The notes beneath the pieces are model-generated. The model was not told the DNA's origin, searched no databases, and saw only the letters and a program-made list of their open reading frames with translations. A stretch of 44,992 nucleotides of DNA from a virus: positions 1 to 44,992 of the IMG/VR virus record IMGVR_UViG_3300042545_001206; one strand, 5' to 3'. This document shows positions 1-9,347 of this stretch, piece after piece; the first letter of the stretch is position 1, and every line of letters starts with the position of its first letter. The position numbers and the translations under genes are program-made.

Positions 1-163
1 GGCTGCTGTCATCCTGGGAGCTGCCGGCTGCGGTGTGGGTGGGGCGTGCAGTTCCGCCGGTCCCGGTTCGATGGCGCTATGCCTCGGCGCCATCCTGGGA
101 CCTGCTGTCTGGGGATCTGTGGCAGGTGAGCGGGGTTCAACTGAGAGCGGTGTGAGCTGCTAG
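1..163 (+). CDS. Partial hydrophobic protein, C-terminal 53 residues
   Basis: An open frame enters from the left edge in the frame starting at base 2 and ends with TAG at 161-163. The visible 53 residues are rich in Gly, Ala, Cys and hydrophobic residues (for example ILGAAGCGVGGACSS and ALCLGAILGPAVWGSV), so a membrane segment is possible. It converges on the tail-fibre gene and the two stop codons interlock in CTAG, an arrangement typical of real convergent genes. The start is outside the window and I do not recognise a family. The opposite strand is also open here from an ATG at 93, so the coding strand is uncertain. Confidence 0.25.
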   Translation, partial: AAVILGAAGCGVGGACSSAGPGSMALCLGAILGPAVWGSVAGERGSTESGVSC

Positions 164-1857
164 AAAATCGGCAGCGGCCCACTCGGGACATCGTGAGGCC
201 GTGCAACTAGGGACACCTGGAAGTCGCTGATATATCCATTCCATCGGCGAGCTATAAAATTACCACTTTGCAAGCCAATTGCTAGAAGAGTTTGGGTAAT
301 GCTACTGCCGTAAGGACTGGTGTCAGGATTTGGATCTGCCGCGCCATTTATAGTTGTTGTCACAATTCCGTCTGCCCTGGTGTGCTGAAAGAATGCCCAT
401 TGATTTATTACCGGAACACCGGGCGGTCCATTGTGAACAAACCCGGAGCCCGTGACGGTAATCCAATTAACACCAGGCCGCAAACACTGCAAAGCATCGC
501 TGGGAACAAAGAAATTAGACTCATTAATGTTGTCGTAAAACTGGAACAATCCGTCTTGTGTGTCCCCGATCTGCATAAACCAAAACCGTATTGTGTAGTC
601 TGACGCACCTATAATATCTGCCAGCGCAGCAGACATCCAGGCACCAGTAGCGCCACTAAAGAATGCGCTAGAAGTGCCCCACTTTCCTACTGTTGTGCTT
701 ATTGACACGTTGCCAGGCGTCACTGACAGCGATCTACCGCTTACATCAGTGAAGCCTGTGTCGCTGGTTAGCGGTAAATGCAGGATGACCGAACTGTACC
801 CAGGATCTTTCCCTACAAGTTTAGGAGGTGTAGTCGTGGCGCTAAGATTAACCGGGATGCCTAGGCTATGGTATTTCATTATCGCCCTTTCGGCGACATT
901 CTTAGGCCTAGCTTCTTGGCCGGCACCAATAATCAAAGTCGAGCCTGTGCCTGTTGGGTTTAAGGCTATATCCCCCGTTCCTTCTTGGGGTGTGTCCTCT
1001 CTGTAAGGAATCACAATTTCCTTGTTTTGATCTGCCTGATAGCTGCCCTTTACCCGGCCTGGATCCAGCCCTCTGCCATTATCTAGGCCCCGCAGGACTA
1101 CTCCTCGCAGGTCTGGGCCGGCCACAAACGTTGTCGAGCCGTTGCCAGCTCCGTAGGATGTGCCATGCTTTAGGAACAATTCGGCAAACGCAACCCGACT
1201 CACGGTTGCGCCAATGGCTGGGCCCCAGCCCAGTGGGTCTGTAGGTGAAGTTGTATAAGCAATGTCGCCAACCTCACCAGCCCCGCTAGCGGCTAGCTTT
1301 ACGTCTGCAATGCTGCTATTAACCCCTGCCAGCTGAGCCGTAACTGCAGCATTAGCTGCATTTACCTGTGCCAGCAGTGCAGCATTTGCCGCATTAACTT
1401 GCGCCAGCAATGCAGCATTCTGCTGCGTCACTTCTTGGGTTACGGTATTAAGCTGCCCACCTAGCTGCTGACTTGTGCTTAGCGATATTGACACCGATAT
1501 ATTGGCCTTGTCCAGGTTCTCCTGAACCGCGTACAGATTCTGCTTGTCAGCTATCAGCAGATCAGTCGCATCAATGTTTGACCCATTGGTCCAACCCACC
1601 AGTGGCGCATTGATCGGCGTGCCACGAATCACGGTCAGGGTTTTGCCTGCCGTGCTGACAACCATGCTGATCTGGCCGTCATTGATCCAGTTGTAATCAG
1701 TGCCAGCGATATAGAGCTGATCAAATGTGCCTTCAGACAGGCTCAGGTTGGCGAATACCTGGACGTGAGACCTTGAGATAAAGGGGAACGGGACGGGCAC
1801 CGATAAGCCCGCAGCGCCCCCCTGCAGGGTGCGATAGCTGTAAGGGGTGCCGGTCAT
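160..1857 (-). CDS. T7 gp17-like tail fibre with collar and LamG-like C-terminal domain
   Basis: This 565-residue receptor-binding fibre attaches the virion to the host surface. Residues about 5-110 resemble the T7 gp17 N-terminal domain that docks on the tail, including VPVPFPFISRSHVQVF. Residues about 110-190 form an Ala/Gln/Asn-rich trimeric coiled coil with an internal repeat (LLAQVNAANA twice). Residues about 195-330 match the phage tail collar fold (GWGPAIGATVSRVAFAELF, DLRGVVLRGLDNGRGLDPG). Residues about 365-560 look like a concanavalin/LamG beta-sandwich that probably binds glycans. It starts at ATG 1857, 39 bases after the upstream gene ends. Base composition is clearly lower in GC than the neighbouring virion genes, suggesting exchange of the fibre tip. 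The last 275 bases are repeated at the right end of the window. Confidence 0.9.
   Translation of the reverse strand: MTGTPYSYRTLQGGAAGLSVPVPFPFISRSHVQVFANLSLSEGTFDQLYIAGTDYNWINDGQISMVVSTAGKTLTVIRGTPINAPLVGWTNGSNIDATDLLIADKQNLYAVQENLDKANISVSISLSTSQQLGGQLNTVTQEVTQQNAALLAQVNAANAALLAQVNAANAAVTAQLAGVNSSIADVKLAASGAGEVGDIAYTTSPTDPLGWGPAIGATVSRVAFAELFLKHGTSYGAGNGSTTFVAGPDLRGVVLRGLDNGRGLDPGRVKGSYQADQNKEIVIPYREDTPQEGTGDIALNPTGTGSTLIIGAGQEARPKNVAERAIMKYHSLGIPVNLSATTTPPKLVGKDPGYSSVILHLPLTSDTGFTDVSGRSLSVTPGNVSISTTVGKWGTSSAFFSGATGAWMSAALADIIGASDYTIRFWFMQIGDTQDGLFQFYDNINESNFFVPSDALQCLRPGVNWITVTGSGFVHNGPPGVPVINQWAFFQHTRADGIVTTTINGAADPNPDTSPYGSSITQTLLAIGLQSGNFIARRWNGYISDFQVSLVARPHDVPSGPLPIF
192..466. repeat. 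275-bp sequence repeated at the right end of the window (copy 1)
   Basis: Bases 192-466 match 44718-44992 with one mismatch (G at 379, A at 44905), which is silent in the fibre reading frame. Colinear but weaker similarity continues to the stop codon (160-162 versus 44686-44688); beyond it the sequences are unrelated. It encodes the distal part of the tail-fibre LamG-like domain. Confidence 0.95.
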
Positions 1858-1896
1858 AACGTCTGCATGGCTGCAGACATTCTGGCAGGCCCCGCC

Positions 1897-4800
1897 TTAG
1901 TCGCCCTGCGGTAAAGCCTGAAGCACCCCCGCCTTCTCGATTGCCCGCTGCAAGCTGCCCTCGTTGGCGGCGGTCATCAGCCGCTGGTATTCCTGCGCTG
2001 GCTCGGTGTCGCTGCCGTCCAGCTCCCAGATGGCCCTGGTCTCGTAGTAGCTCTTGACCGCCCGGATCATCCACGGGCCAGGCTGCTGCAGCCGTGCCGC
2101 CGGCGGCAGGTCGTTCACCTCGGGGTTGGAGCTGGTGAGCTTGTTGGCTTGGATCGCCTTGTACTCGGGGGACCGGAACAGGTGTTCCATGGCCTGGTAC
2201 ACGGTGCGGCCCTTGATCGCCCGGGCAACGGCATCACCCAGGGCCGTGGGGATCGGCACGTTGACGCCAAACCGGACTTTGGACCCGTTGGGCAGGTCGA
2301 TGATGGTTTCCTCCCGGCCCTGCACCGCATAGGTGAATGCCTGACCGGCCAGGTATCGGGTTGCCGGGAAGTCGTCCTCGCCGACGATGGTGCCGATGTA
2401 GCCGTTCAGCTCCTTCTGCACCTCGGGGCTCAATGGCACCCCCTTGTGGTGGGCGGACAGCAGCGGCGTGGGCGGATCCAGTAACTGCTGCTTCTCCAGC
2501 TCCCGATGCACCGGCGAGTTGTAGAAGCCGGGGAAGCCGCTGGGGAAGCCCTCCTGATCCATGCCTTCGGGCAGGTGGATGGCACGGCCCAGCCAGTCGG
2601 TTTCGCGGTAAGGGATGCCGGCGATCCGGCCAGCCAGCGGCTGCAGGTTCACCAGCAGGTTCTTGATGCCATCGCGGGTGAACTGCAGCTCGGGCGGCAG
2701 TTCCGCTTTCGCCATCAACTGCTCGTCTGCCGGGCTGATGCTGGGGTATTCGAACATGTCATTGCGGGTGGAGCCGCTGTAGCGCTCGATCATCCGGGTG
2801 GGCCCGCTGAAGGGGTTGAACTGGCCCGCTGCCACCCATCCGGCGAACTTGCCCCAGGCTTGCTCGTCACCCCGGCTGGATAGCTCCAGGAGGCGCTGCA
2901 TCATTGCCAGGGTGGTCTGGCGGACTATGGCGCCAGTGAGGATCTGCATCATTCCCATGCCGACCTTGCGCGCGTCCATCTGACTGGCACCCGCAGCTTC
3001 CATGGCATCCTTCACGTCCTTCCACAGGAAAAGGGTGTTCAGGATTGGGATGCCGCCCAACGGGATCGGGATGCCATAAACACTGTTTGGCACGCGGCCC
3101 TCAGCCTTCATCCTCGTCATCCACTGCTGCCGCGCCCTGGGGTCCACCGGGCCATTGCCGGTGAGCTTGCCGGTGTCGTTGTCGAGGGCGAAGAATGCCG
3201 CGGCGAGCAGGCCGCTTGTAACCCATGCCGCCTCCACCTGAGCGGTCTGGGCCGCCGTGGGCAATCGGCCATGCAGTTTCTCGTTGAGGTACTTGAGCGT
3301 CGGCACCGTTGGTCCCAGGCCCATTTCCATCATGTCGAAGATCAAGCCGTTAATCGGCATCTTGATCACTGGCGCCAGCACGGCATCGCCAATCCAGCTC
3401 GATTCCTGAGCGGCCTTTGCCCACTTGTACGCCGTGCCGCCAATCACCCCGTCTGGCGTGTTCTGGAATCGCATCTTGTCGGCATAGTCCCAGGCCCGCT
3501 GGGATAGGTCGTCAGCCAGCACGGGATAGCCGACCACCCGCTTGGACTTGATCATGTAAGCCCGCAGCTGCTCGTCATCCACCATCTCGGCAGTGAGGCT
3601 GTGCTTCCTGCGGAAGTCGAGCAGGTTCTGCTCGGTGGGGATCTCCTGGTAGACGGCATCCTCCATCTTCTTGTTCACCCAGTCATTGACCCGTTGGGTG
3701 TCAGGGATGCCTGCATCGTCAAGCAAGCCCAGCTGTAGGCCGTCCTTGCGAGCCTGCATCAGCAGATCGTTGCGCATCTTGAAGCGGAAGAGCCGCATCC
3801 CAGCAACGTTGTCCACTGCGGCAAGGCCCGCGAAGGCTTGGTTGATCGGGAAGTCGATGCCGGTTGCTTTCTTCAGCAGGGCATGAATTGTGAGCCTGGT
3901 GCCCACATGGATCTTGTCGCGCAGGTCCCGCAGCAGGCCCTCGTCGCCCAGCAAGCCTTTGCCGCCTGGGCTGAAGTCGGCGATGTTGGTCCATGGGTTG
4001 GCGATTGGCTTATGCCAAACCTCCCGCGCCACCCGCAGAGCCTCTTCGGGGTCCATGGCCCTGCCGTGGACCGTCACATCATTGGCGAATGGGGTGTCGC
4101 CTGTCAGGAACCCTTCTTTGTAGAGCTCCATGGCGCCAAGGTTCATCGTGGCCCCCATCTGCTTATTGGCCTCCCATGCGGTCTGGATGCCCTCCAGCCG
4201 GTCTTTCATCGAAGTCCGAAAAAGCTTGGTGCCAAACGGCGCCATCATCGGCCCGTTCTCGATCGCCGTCCGCAGTAGGCCGACCCGCTCCATGACCGCG
4301 TTGCTGCCCAGGTTGAGCACTGCTTGGGTGTTGAAATTCCAGAACCAGGAATCCTTGAAATAACCAAGATCCCGCCTGGCACCAGGGGAGCGCCACAGCC
4401 GGTCCAGTGCCGCCTCGGGATCAATGCTGTCGATCCTGATGTCAAGCTCGAGCTGCTTCAGGGCTTCAACGCCATCAGGGCCCTGGTCGATGGCCTGCAG
4501 CACTTTGCCGATCAAGGTGTCGTCTCCCAGGTCGTCCGGGGTCAGGTTCAGGGGGTCGCCACCGGGTACGTCAGGAGTGGCCTCCGGGGGCGCCCAAATG
4601 TCGCGGGTGGGGGCTGGCAGGTCCGACCCGTCGCCAATCGCCCGCTGCAGACTTTGGAGGTACTTGCCACCCTGTCGCCGGGCGAAGGCGTTGTGGCGCT
4701 CTGCGATTAGCGCCTTTTTGTAGTTCTCGACGAACCTGGCGCCAAGCTCCGTAGGCGGCGTGTCCCCCGCTTCCTGCATGAAGCCACGCAACGCGGCAAT

Positions 4801-5346
4801 GGACTCCACCAGGTTGTGCTTACTAAAATCAGCGACAGACCTAAGTCTTGTGCCATTCTCGACAAGATACATAAATGGTTGAACACTTTTGTTTGCTGCT
4901 GCCAGCATGGCGTCGTAATCCAGATTCATGTCGCGGTAGCCATTGGCCACCCAGCCGGCATATTGCTCTGGGGTTGTGGTCGCCGTGACAAATGCGTAGT
5001 CATCGGGGGCGTGAGTTTCCCAATTACCCAGCAGGGCCTCGGTGACCGCCCCCATCTCCTGGGCTTTCACGTCGTCGAGATTGTCGGCTAGCTGGGCATA
5101 GTTGGTGAACCTGCCATCCATCCCTACAGGCGTTTCACGCTCTCCCAGCGCTCGCCGCACTGCTGCATTGACCGCCTGAGAGTCGGCGACGCCAACGAAG
5201 TTCCGCCAGATCGTGGACACATCGTTGCCCGGGTTGTCGCTGATCTGCCTGCTGACCCGTTGGGTGTAGGCCATCTCCCCTTGGATCCTGGCCAGCTCGG
5301 CCTCCGCTGCAGCCAGTTGCCGCTGCAGGTCATCGCAGTTGGTCAC
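1897..5346 (-). CDS. Large internal virion / DNA ejection protein (T7 gp16-like position)
   Basis: The 1149-residue product is the last of four internal virion genes and sits just before the tail fibre, where T7 gene 16 lies. Such proteins form the inner core and are ejected to build the trans-envelope DNA channel. It begins with a short coiled coil (residues about 1-30, LQRQLAAAEAELARIQGEM) and is largely alpha-helical. Hydrophobic stretches lie near residues 655-675 and 700-715 (VTSGLLAAAFFALDN), and again in a Pro/Gly-rich stretch near 745-765. I see no transglycosylase motif. The start is GTG 5346, overlapping the previous stop as GTGA, so it is translationally coupled. The assignment rests on size, order and composition rather than residue-level identity to gp16. 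Confidence 0.75.
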   Translation of the reverse strand: MTNCDDLQRQLAAAEAELARIQGEMAYTQRVSRQISDNPGNDVSTIWRNFVGVADSQAVNAAVRRALGERETPVGMDGRFTNYAQLADNLDDVKAQEMGAVTEALLGNWETHAPDDYAFVTATTTPEQYAGWVANGYRDMNLDYDAMLAAANKSVQPFMYLVENGTRLRSVADFSKHNLVESIAALRGFMQEAGDTPPTELGARFVENYKKALIAERHNAFARRQGGKYLQSLQRAIGDGSDLPAPTRDIWAPPEATPDVPGGDPLNLTPDDLGDDTLIGKVLQAIDQGPDGVEALKQLELDIRIDSIDPEAALDRLWRSPGARRDLGYFKDSWFWNFNTQAVLNLGSNAVMERVGLLRTAIENGPMMAPFGTKLFRTSMKDRLEGIQTAWEANKQMGATMNLGAMELYKEGFLTGDTPFANDVTVHGRAMDPEEALRVAREVWHKPIANPWTNIADFSPGGKGLLGDEGLLRDLRDKIHVGTRLTIHALLKKATGIDFPINQAFAGLAAVDNVAGMRLFRFKMRNDLLMQARKDGLQLGLLDDAGIPDTQRVNDWVNKKMEDAVYQEIPTEQNLLDFRRKHSLTAEMVDDEQLRAYMIKSKRVVGYPVLADDLSQRAWDYADKMRFQNTPDGVIGGTAYKWAKAAQESSWIGDAVLAPVIKMPINGLIFDMMEMGLGPTVPTLKYLNEKLHGRLPTAAQTAQVEAAWVTSGLLAAAFFALDNDTGKLTGNGPVDPRARQQWMTRMKAEGRVPNSVYGIPIPLGGIPILNTLFLWKDVKDAMEAAGASQMDARKVGMGMMQILTGAIVRQTTLAMMQRLLELSSRGDEQAWGKFAGWVAAGQFNPFSGPTRMIERYSGSTRNDMFEYPSISPADEQLMAKAELPPELQFTRDGIKNLLVNLQPLAGRIAGIPYRETDWLGRAIHLPEGMDQEGFPSGFPGFYNSPVHRELEKQQLLDPPTPLLSAHHKGVPLSPEVQKELNGYIGTIVGEDDFPATRYLAGQAFTYAVQGREETIIDLPNGSKVRFGVNVPIPTALGDAVARAIKGRTVYQAMEHLFRSPEYKAIQANKLTSSNPEVNDLPPAARLQQPGPWMIRAVKSYYETRAIWELDGSDTEPAQEYQRLMTAANEGSLQRAIEKAGVLQALPQGD

Positions 5347-8300
5347 AGTCCGCAGCCTCCTTTGTTGATTTGGTCCTTGAGATCGGCAACCTTTTTGCTG
5401 GCCTTGCCGGCCTGGCGGCCCTGCTCGGGCAGGGGCAGGCGTGGGGTGTCACCACCAAATGGTTGCACCGGGATGCGGGCGTAACCGCCGTCAGTTGCGT
5501 TTACAACGCTAGGGGTATTCATGGGATCAATATCGCTTTCCTTGACACCCTTGCTGACGGCTTTCTTCACCAGGACACCATGGGCCAGAACCTGCTCTGC
5601 GTCAAAGCCTTGGGCCGCCAATGCCTCGCGGAATTGCGTTGCCGCCTTGGATCCAGGCTTGGCCTTGGCCAGCAGGTAGGCGATGCGGTCAAGGTCCGAT
5701 TCAAACAAAAGCTCTCGGTTGCCCTGTCGTTCTGGCCTTGCTTTTTCTAGGTCTCCAGGGAAAATAAATGGCGAGGCATTGCTGACCTCGGCGGCGACCA
5801 GGGCTTTCCTGGCTGGCGCCGGTAGCTCGCCCACGTCTCCCAGCTCAAGATCCATGGCCCGGCGCCGCAGATCGAATATCTGTTCGCCAATGTCATCTAG
5901 CCGCTCATCCGATGCCTTCATGGCGTCAATCACGCCCCGCAGTGTTTCGGACAGCTTTTTGGGCTTGCCGTCACTGCTGGCTGCCACCGGTAATGGTTGA
6001 GTGGCTTGAGCGTCTTGCATCCGCTGACCAAAATCCTGGATGAATGCAGCCTGCGCCTCTTCTTTTGTCATGCCTTTATATTTCTTGCCACGCTCCAAGA
6101 TCCAATCGGTCTCGAAAAGCTGGCTGGCCAATATTGAAAACGATTTTACGTCTGACTCTTTCATCTTTTGAATTACATCGCGCATCACACCGCTTATTGA
6201 CCCCTTGTCCGCAGGTTGCACCACTTCGGGGGTGATGGCATCGGGGGCAGGCGCAGGGGCCAACCAGGCATCCCCCACTCCGCTATCCCGCTGCCGCTCT
6301 TCCCACGGCTTGAAGTCATACCCCTCGGCTTCGCGCATGGCTTTCTCGACCTCCCAGCGCATCTGGGCATCGCTGGCCTGGTATTCAGTTCCCAGCACCA
6401 GGTCGTGTTGCGCATCGCCCCAGTCGCCACCCAGTCCCTCGGGCACCTCCACGGGCCCGGTTTCCGTGGGCCGCACTTCGCCGTTGGCGATCGCCCGCTG
6501 CAGGGCGTGGCGCTCCAGGTCGGCCCTGGGCACCGGAGGCAGGACCTCGGGGGTGATGGCAGCAGGGGAGGGAGGGGCAGCCGTCGGGGCCATGGGGGCC
6601 GGGGTGTCAGCGCCGCCTCTGGGCGTCAGGCCCGCTTCGCTCAGGTATGTCTCGATGTTGTCGGCGATCTCTCGCTGCACTTGCTTGGCGATGACGCCAG
6701 GCTTGCTGCCGCTGGCGATCTCCGCCGCTCCCCTGTTGAGCACGTCGGCCAGGGGGCCGGGGGCATTCTTCAGCCTGTCAAACAGATCCAGGGCGTAGGT
6801 CGCATCGGTGACCCGCTGGCCAGCGATGCCGGTATTGACATCAGCCACACCGGCTTCGCCCAGGGCCCCGGCGTTCTTGATGCTGTTGCCGAAGATCCTC
6901 TTCTCCCTGCTCAGCCCCTGGCGCACATCTGCGACCAGCTCGGCCCACTGCGCAATGGGGTTCAGGACGTCATCGCCAAACAGGCTGCCCTGGGGTGACG
7001 CGGTGATCACATTCCCCTGCTCCCCCGCCTTGCCGATCACCTCACGGAATGCGCCGGCCGACATCTTGGGCCGCTGTTGCAGCACTTGATAGGCGCCGCG
7101 CATCCCCGCTTCATCCAGTCCCGACGCCCCTAGGTCCAGGTAGCGGCCCGGCTCGTGGGTTTCGTTGATGGCATCTTGGAATATCTCGGCCGGCAGTTTG
7201 CTCAAGGCCAGGCCCTGGCGGCCATAGCCCTTGTCGGTCGGGATCCCGGCGGCATCCAGCTGCGCCGCGTCAGCCAGGCCTGTGGCCTTGATGAACTTGG
7301 CCGCATCGAATGGCGTGCCGGCCCCGGCGGCAATGTTGGACATGGCCCCCTCGGCCCTGGCGGCGGGAGGGGTTGTGGCGTCCACCTCGCGGGTGATCAA
7401 TGACGGCACCCCAAGCCGCTCGGCCAGGGCCCGCCGGTTGTGGCCGTTGACGACCACGGTTTCGCCGGTCTTGGGATCGGTGAAGGTGTCCACCACCCCT
7501 TCCAGGTTGGGGTTCCACTTGTCCACTCCCCCCAGGGAATGGCCCATCTGCTCGCCCTTGGCGTTGACGTTTTCCTTGTACTGAAACTCCTTGGGCCTGG
7601 CGACGACCTTGCCGATTGGCGTCAGGGTCACATCGTCCCGCAACCTATTCGGCAGGATCGTGGTGCCCTGGGCTGAGAACTCTTTAATCCCCGCAACTAT
7701 GTCTGGCCGGGTGAAGGCTTCCCAGTCGCGGCCGGTGGCGGCATGGATCAGCTCGAACAGCCGGGGGCTGGCCTCCGGGTGGGCCAACTCCTGCAATGTG
7801 ACGGTCGGGATCTTGTCGAACTGCTTGATCCATGGCTCCAGATCGCCAGCACCGTTCAGGTAGAGCTCGCTCAGGTTTGCGGTCGGCATCCCGGCCGCGT
7901 CCTCGCTGACCTCGGCCCTGATGCGTGGCGCCGGCCTGGTGGCCACCACGTCATTGAGCTGCTGCAGCACTGGGCCGCCATCAGCTCCAGCGGCGGCCAG
8001 GGCCGTCAGTTCGTCGTCATCGAGGAGGCCCAGGGTTTTCTGGACATCGGCGACTTCGGGAAGGTCCCCGTTGCTCCAGAACTCTTCGGCTGGGTCGATC
8101 TGTGCTGCCGGGGGTTCCTCGGCAACCTGTAAGGAGGGCTTACCAGTTGGGCCAGGCGCGGCATCAGCCGGCAGCACAGGGGGCGGGGGCGGAACGGGGG
8201 CAGCGGGGTCTGGCACTGGCGCCACCCCTCCATCGTCCGCCGGCTTGCTGGGCTTAAACCGATCCAGGATCTGCTGCGTCCTTTCGTCCACCGTCAGCTT

Positions 8301-9347
8301 CAGCGGCGCCGGCTTGGCCCTGCCGGCCTGGGTGAACTGCTGCCGGCCGTCCACGTCCTCCACCAGCCCCGTGGCCTTCACCGCCTCGTTAGCCGTGGTG
8401 TGTTCGGTGTTGGCCCGCAGCGCCCGCTTCTGCCTGGCGATGTTGGGGAACTGGTCGCCGGCTTTACTGATCACCCGCGCGCCGGCGGCAATCCCCAGCC
8501 CCAGGACTTCCCCGCCGACCAGATTGGGCAGCACCGACTTCATGCCGGCCGTCACCCGGTCATCCTTGAGGGGGTCCACTGCCCCGGGGATCTTCTGGCC
8601 GGTCAACGCCTCGGCCATGTTGGACATATTGCCCAGGGTGGAGTCCTGGGTGAAGCTGCTCAGCCCGTGGGCGAGTCCCAGCCGGGTGCCCAGGCGCAGG
8701 CCCTTGCTGACCACGCTGGGCCCTTGAAACAGCTTGACCGGGGGGACCAGTGCTGCGGTGCCGGCCTCCACCCCCAGCGATCGGGCTGTGGTATCGATGA
8801 TGCCCCGCTGCGGCTCGGTCAGGTCTTCGGGTTGCTTGGCGCGATTCAGCGCATAGCCATAGCTGGTAAAAGACCTGAGCGCTTGCCCTAAGCTCGTTGC
8901 CTTCGGGTCGGCAAACTTGGCGCCCTTGAACACCCTTTGACCGATGGCGATGGCGCCCTCGCCAGCCGTTTGCATGGCGCCATAGCTGAAGGCCGCCAGC
9001 CCTTGGCGCACGGTCGGGGAATGGCGGCCAATTTCACGAAGGAACCCTCCGCCAGGGTTGATCATGTTGGCGACGTACCTTTGCGCGTCCATTCGCAACG
9101 GGCCGCCCGTCTGCGTGGCCTCCAAGCCCTGGATCACCTTGCCGGCGTACTTCAGCTCATTGGTGACGGCATGGGTGAGGTTTTGCCACCACGGCTTTGC
9201 GAGAGCAGCCTTGCCCTTTAGCTTCGGCTTCGGCTTGGCCTTGGGGGCAGGGGTCGCCGGGGCGTCCGGCATCGGAGTGTGATCGTTGGCCGTGTCGTCG
9301 CCGGTGAGGACGAGCTTCCCGTTTACGAAATCAACTTGTTGTGGCAT
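5343..9347 (-). CDS. Giant internal virion protein with ParB-like nuclease-fold domain
   Basis: This 1334-residue protein lies in the core-protein block. It starts at ATG 9347, overlapping the upstream stop as TGATG; the open frame extends further upstream, but this coupled start fits the operon. The N-terminus is Lys/Pro-rich (residues 30-50). Residues about 385-440 are a Pro/Ala-rich linker. Around residue 630 the segment VVVNGHNRRALAERLG, preceded by NVNAKGEQMGHSLGG, resembles the ParB/Srx nucleotide-binding fold (a G-H-N-R type motif). A second Pro-rich linker is near residue 950. Similar ParB-like domains occur in other phage-ejected proteins. A role acting on host or phage DNA after ejection is only an inference. 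The stop overlaps the next gene's GTG start. Confidence 0.75.
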   Translation of the reverse strand: MPQQVDFVNGKLVLTGDDTANDHTPMPDAPATPAPKAKPKPKLKGKAALAKPWWQNLTHAVTNELKYAGKVIQGLEATQTGGPLRMDAQRYVANMINPGGGFLREIGRHSPTVRQGLAAFSYGAMQTAGEGAIAIGQRVFKGAKFADPKATSLGQALRSFTSYGYALNRAKQPEDLTEPQRGIIDTTARSLGVEAGTAALVPPVKLFQGPSVVSKGLRLGTRLGLAHGLSSFTQDSTLGNMSNMAEALTGQKIPGAVDPLKDDRVTAGMKSVLPNLVGGEVLGLGIAAGARVISKAGDQFPNIARQKRALRANTEHTTANEAVKATGLVEDVDGRQQFTQAGRAKPAPLKLTVDERTQQILDRFKPSKPADDGGVAPVPDPAAPVPPPPPVLPADAAPGPTGKPSLQVAEEPPAAQIDPAEEFWSNGDLPEVADVQKTLGLLDDDELTALAAAGADGGPVLQQLNDVVATRPAPRIRAEVSEDAAGMPTANLSELYLNGAGDLEPWIKQFDKIPTVTLQELAHPEASPRLFELIHAATGRDWEAFTRPDIVAGIKEFSAQGTTILPNRLRDDVTLTPIGKVVARPKEFQYKENVNAKGEQMGHSLGGVDKWNPNLEGVVDTFTDPKTGETVVVNGHNRRALAERLGVPSLITREVDATTPPAARAEGAMSNIAAGAGTPFDAAKFIKATGLADAAQLDAAGIPTDKGYGRQGLALSKLPAEIFQDAINETHEPGRYLDLGASGLDEAGMRGAYQVLQQRPKMSAGAFREVIGKAGEQGNVITASPQGSLFGDDVLNPIAQWAELVADVRQGLSREKRIFGNSIKNAGALGEAGVADVNTGIAGQRVTDATYALDLFDRLKNAPGPLADVLNRGAAEIASGSKPGVIAKQVQREIADNIETYLSEAGLTPRGGADTPAPMAPTAAPPSPAAITPEVLPPVPRADLERHALQRAIANGEVRPTETGPVEVPEGLGGDWGDAQHDLVLGTEYQASDAQMRWEVEKAMREAEGYDFKPWEERQRDSGVGDAWLAPAPAPDAITPEVVQPADKGSISGVMRDVIQKMKESDVKSFSILASQLFETDWILERGKKYKGMTKEEAQAAFIQDFGQRMQDAQATQPLPVAASSDGKPKKLSETLRGVIDAMKASDERLDDIGEQIFDLRRRAMDLELGDVGELPAPARKALVAAEVSNASPFIFPGDLEKARPERQGNRELLFESDLDRIAYLLAKAKPGSKAATQFREALAAQGFDAEQVLAHGVLVKKAVSKGVKESDIDPMNTPSVVNATDGGYARIPVQPFGGDTPRLPLPEQGRQAGKASKKVADLKDQINKGGCGL

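Noticed and set aside
9-206. Minus-strand frame at the left edge, partly inside the fibre gene
   Set aside because: Arg/Ser/His/Pro-rich low-quality composition; it overlaps the fibre stop. The convergent plus-strand frame fits the stop-codon geometry better.
160-466. Diversity-generating retroelement template/variable repeat at the fibre tip
   Set aside because: The two copies differ by a single silent base over 275 bp, with no adenine-biased variation, and no reverse transcriptase is present.
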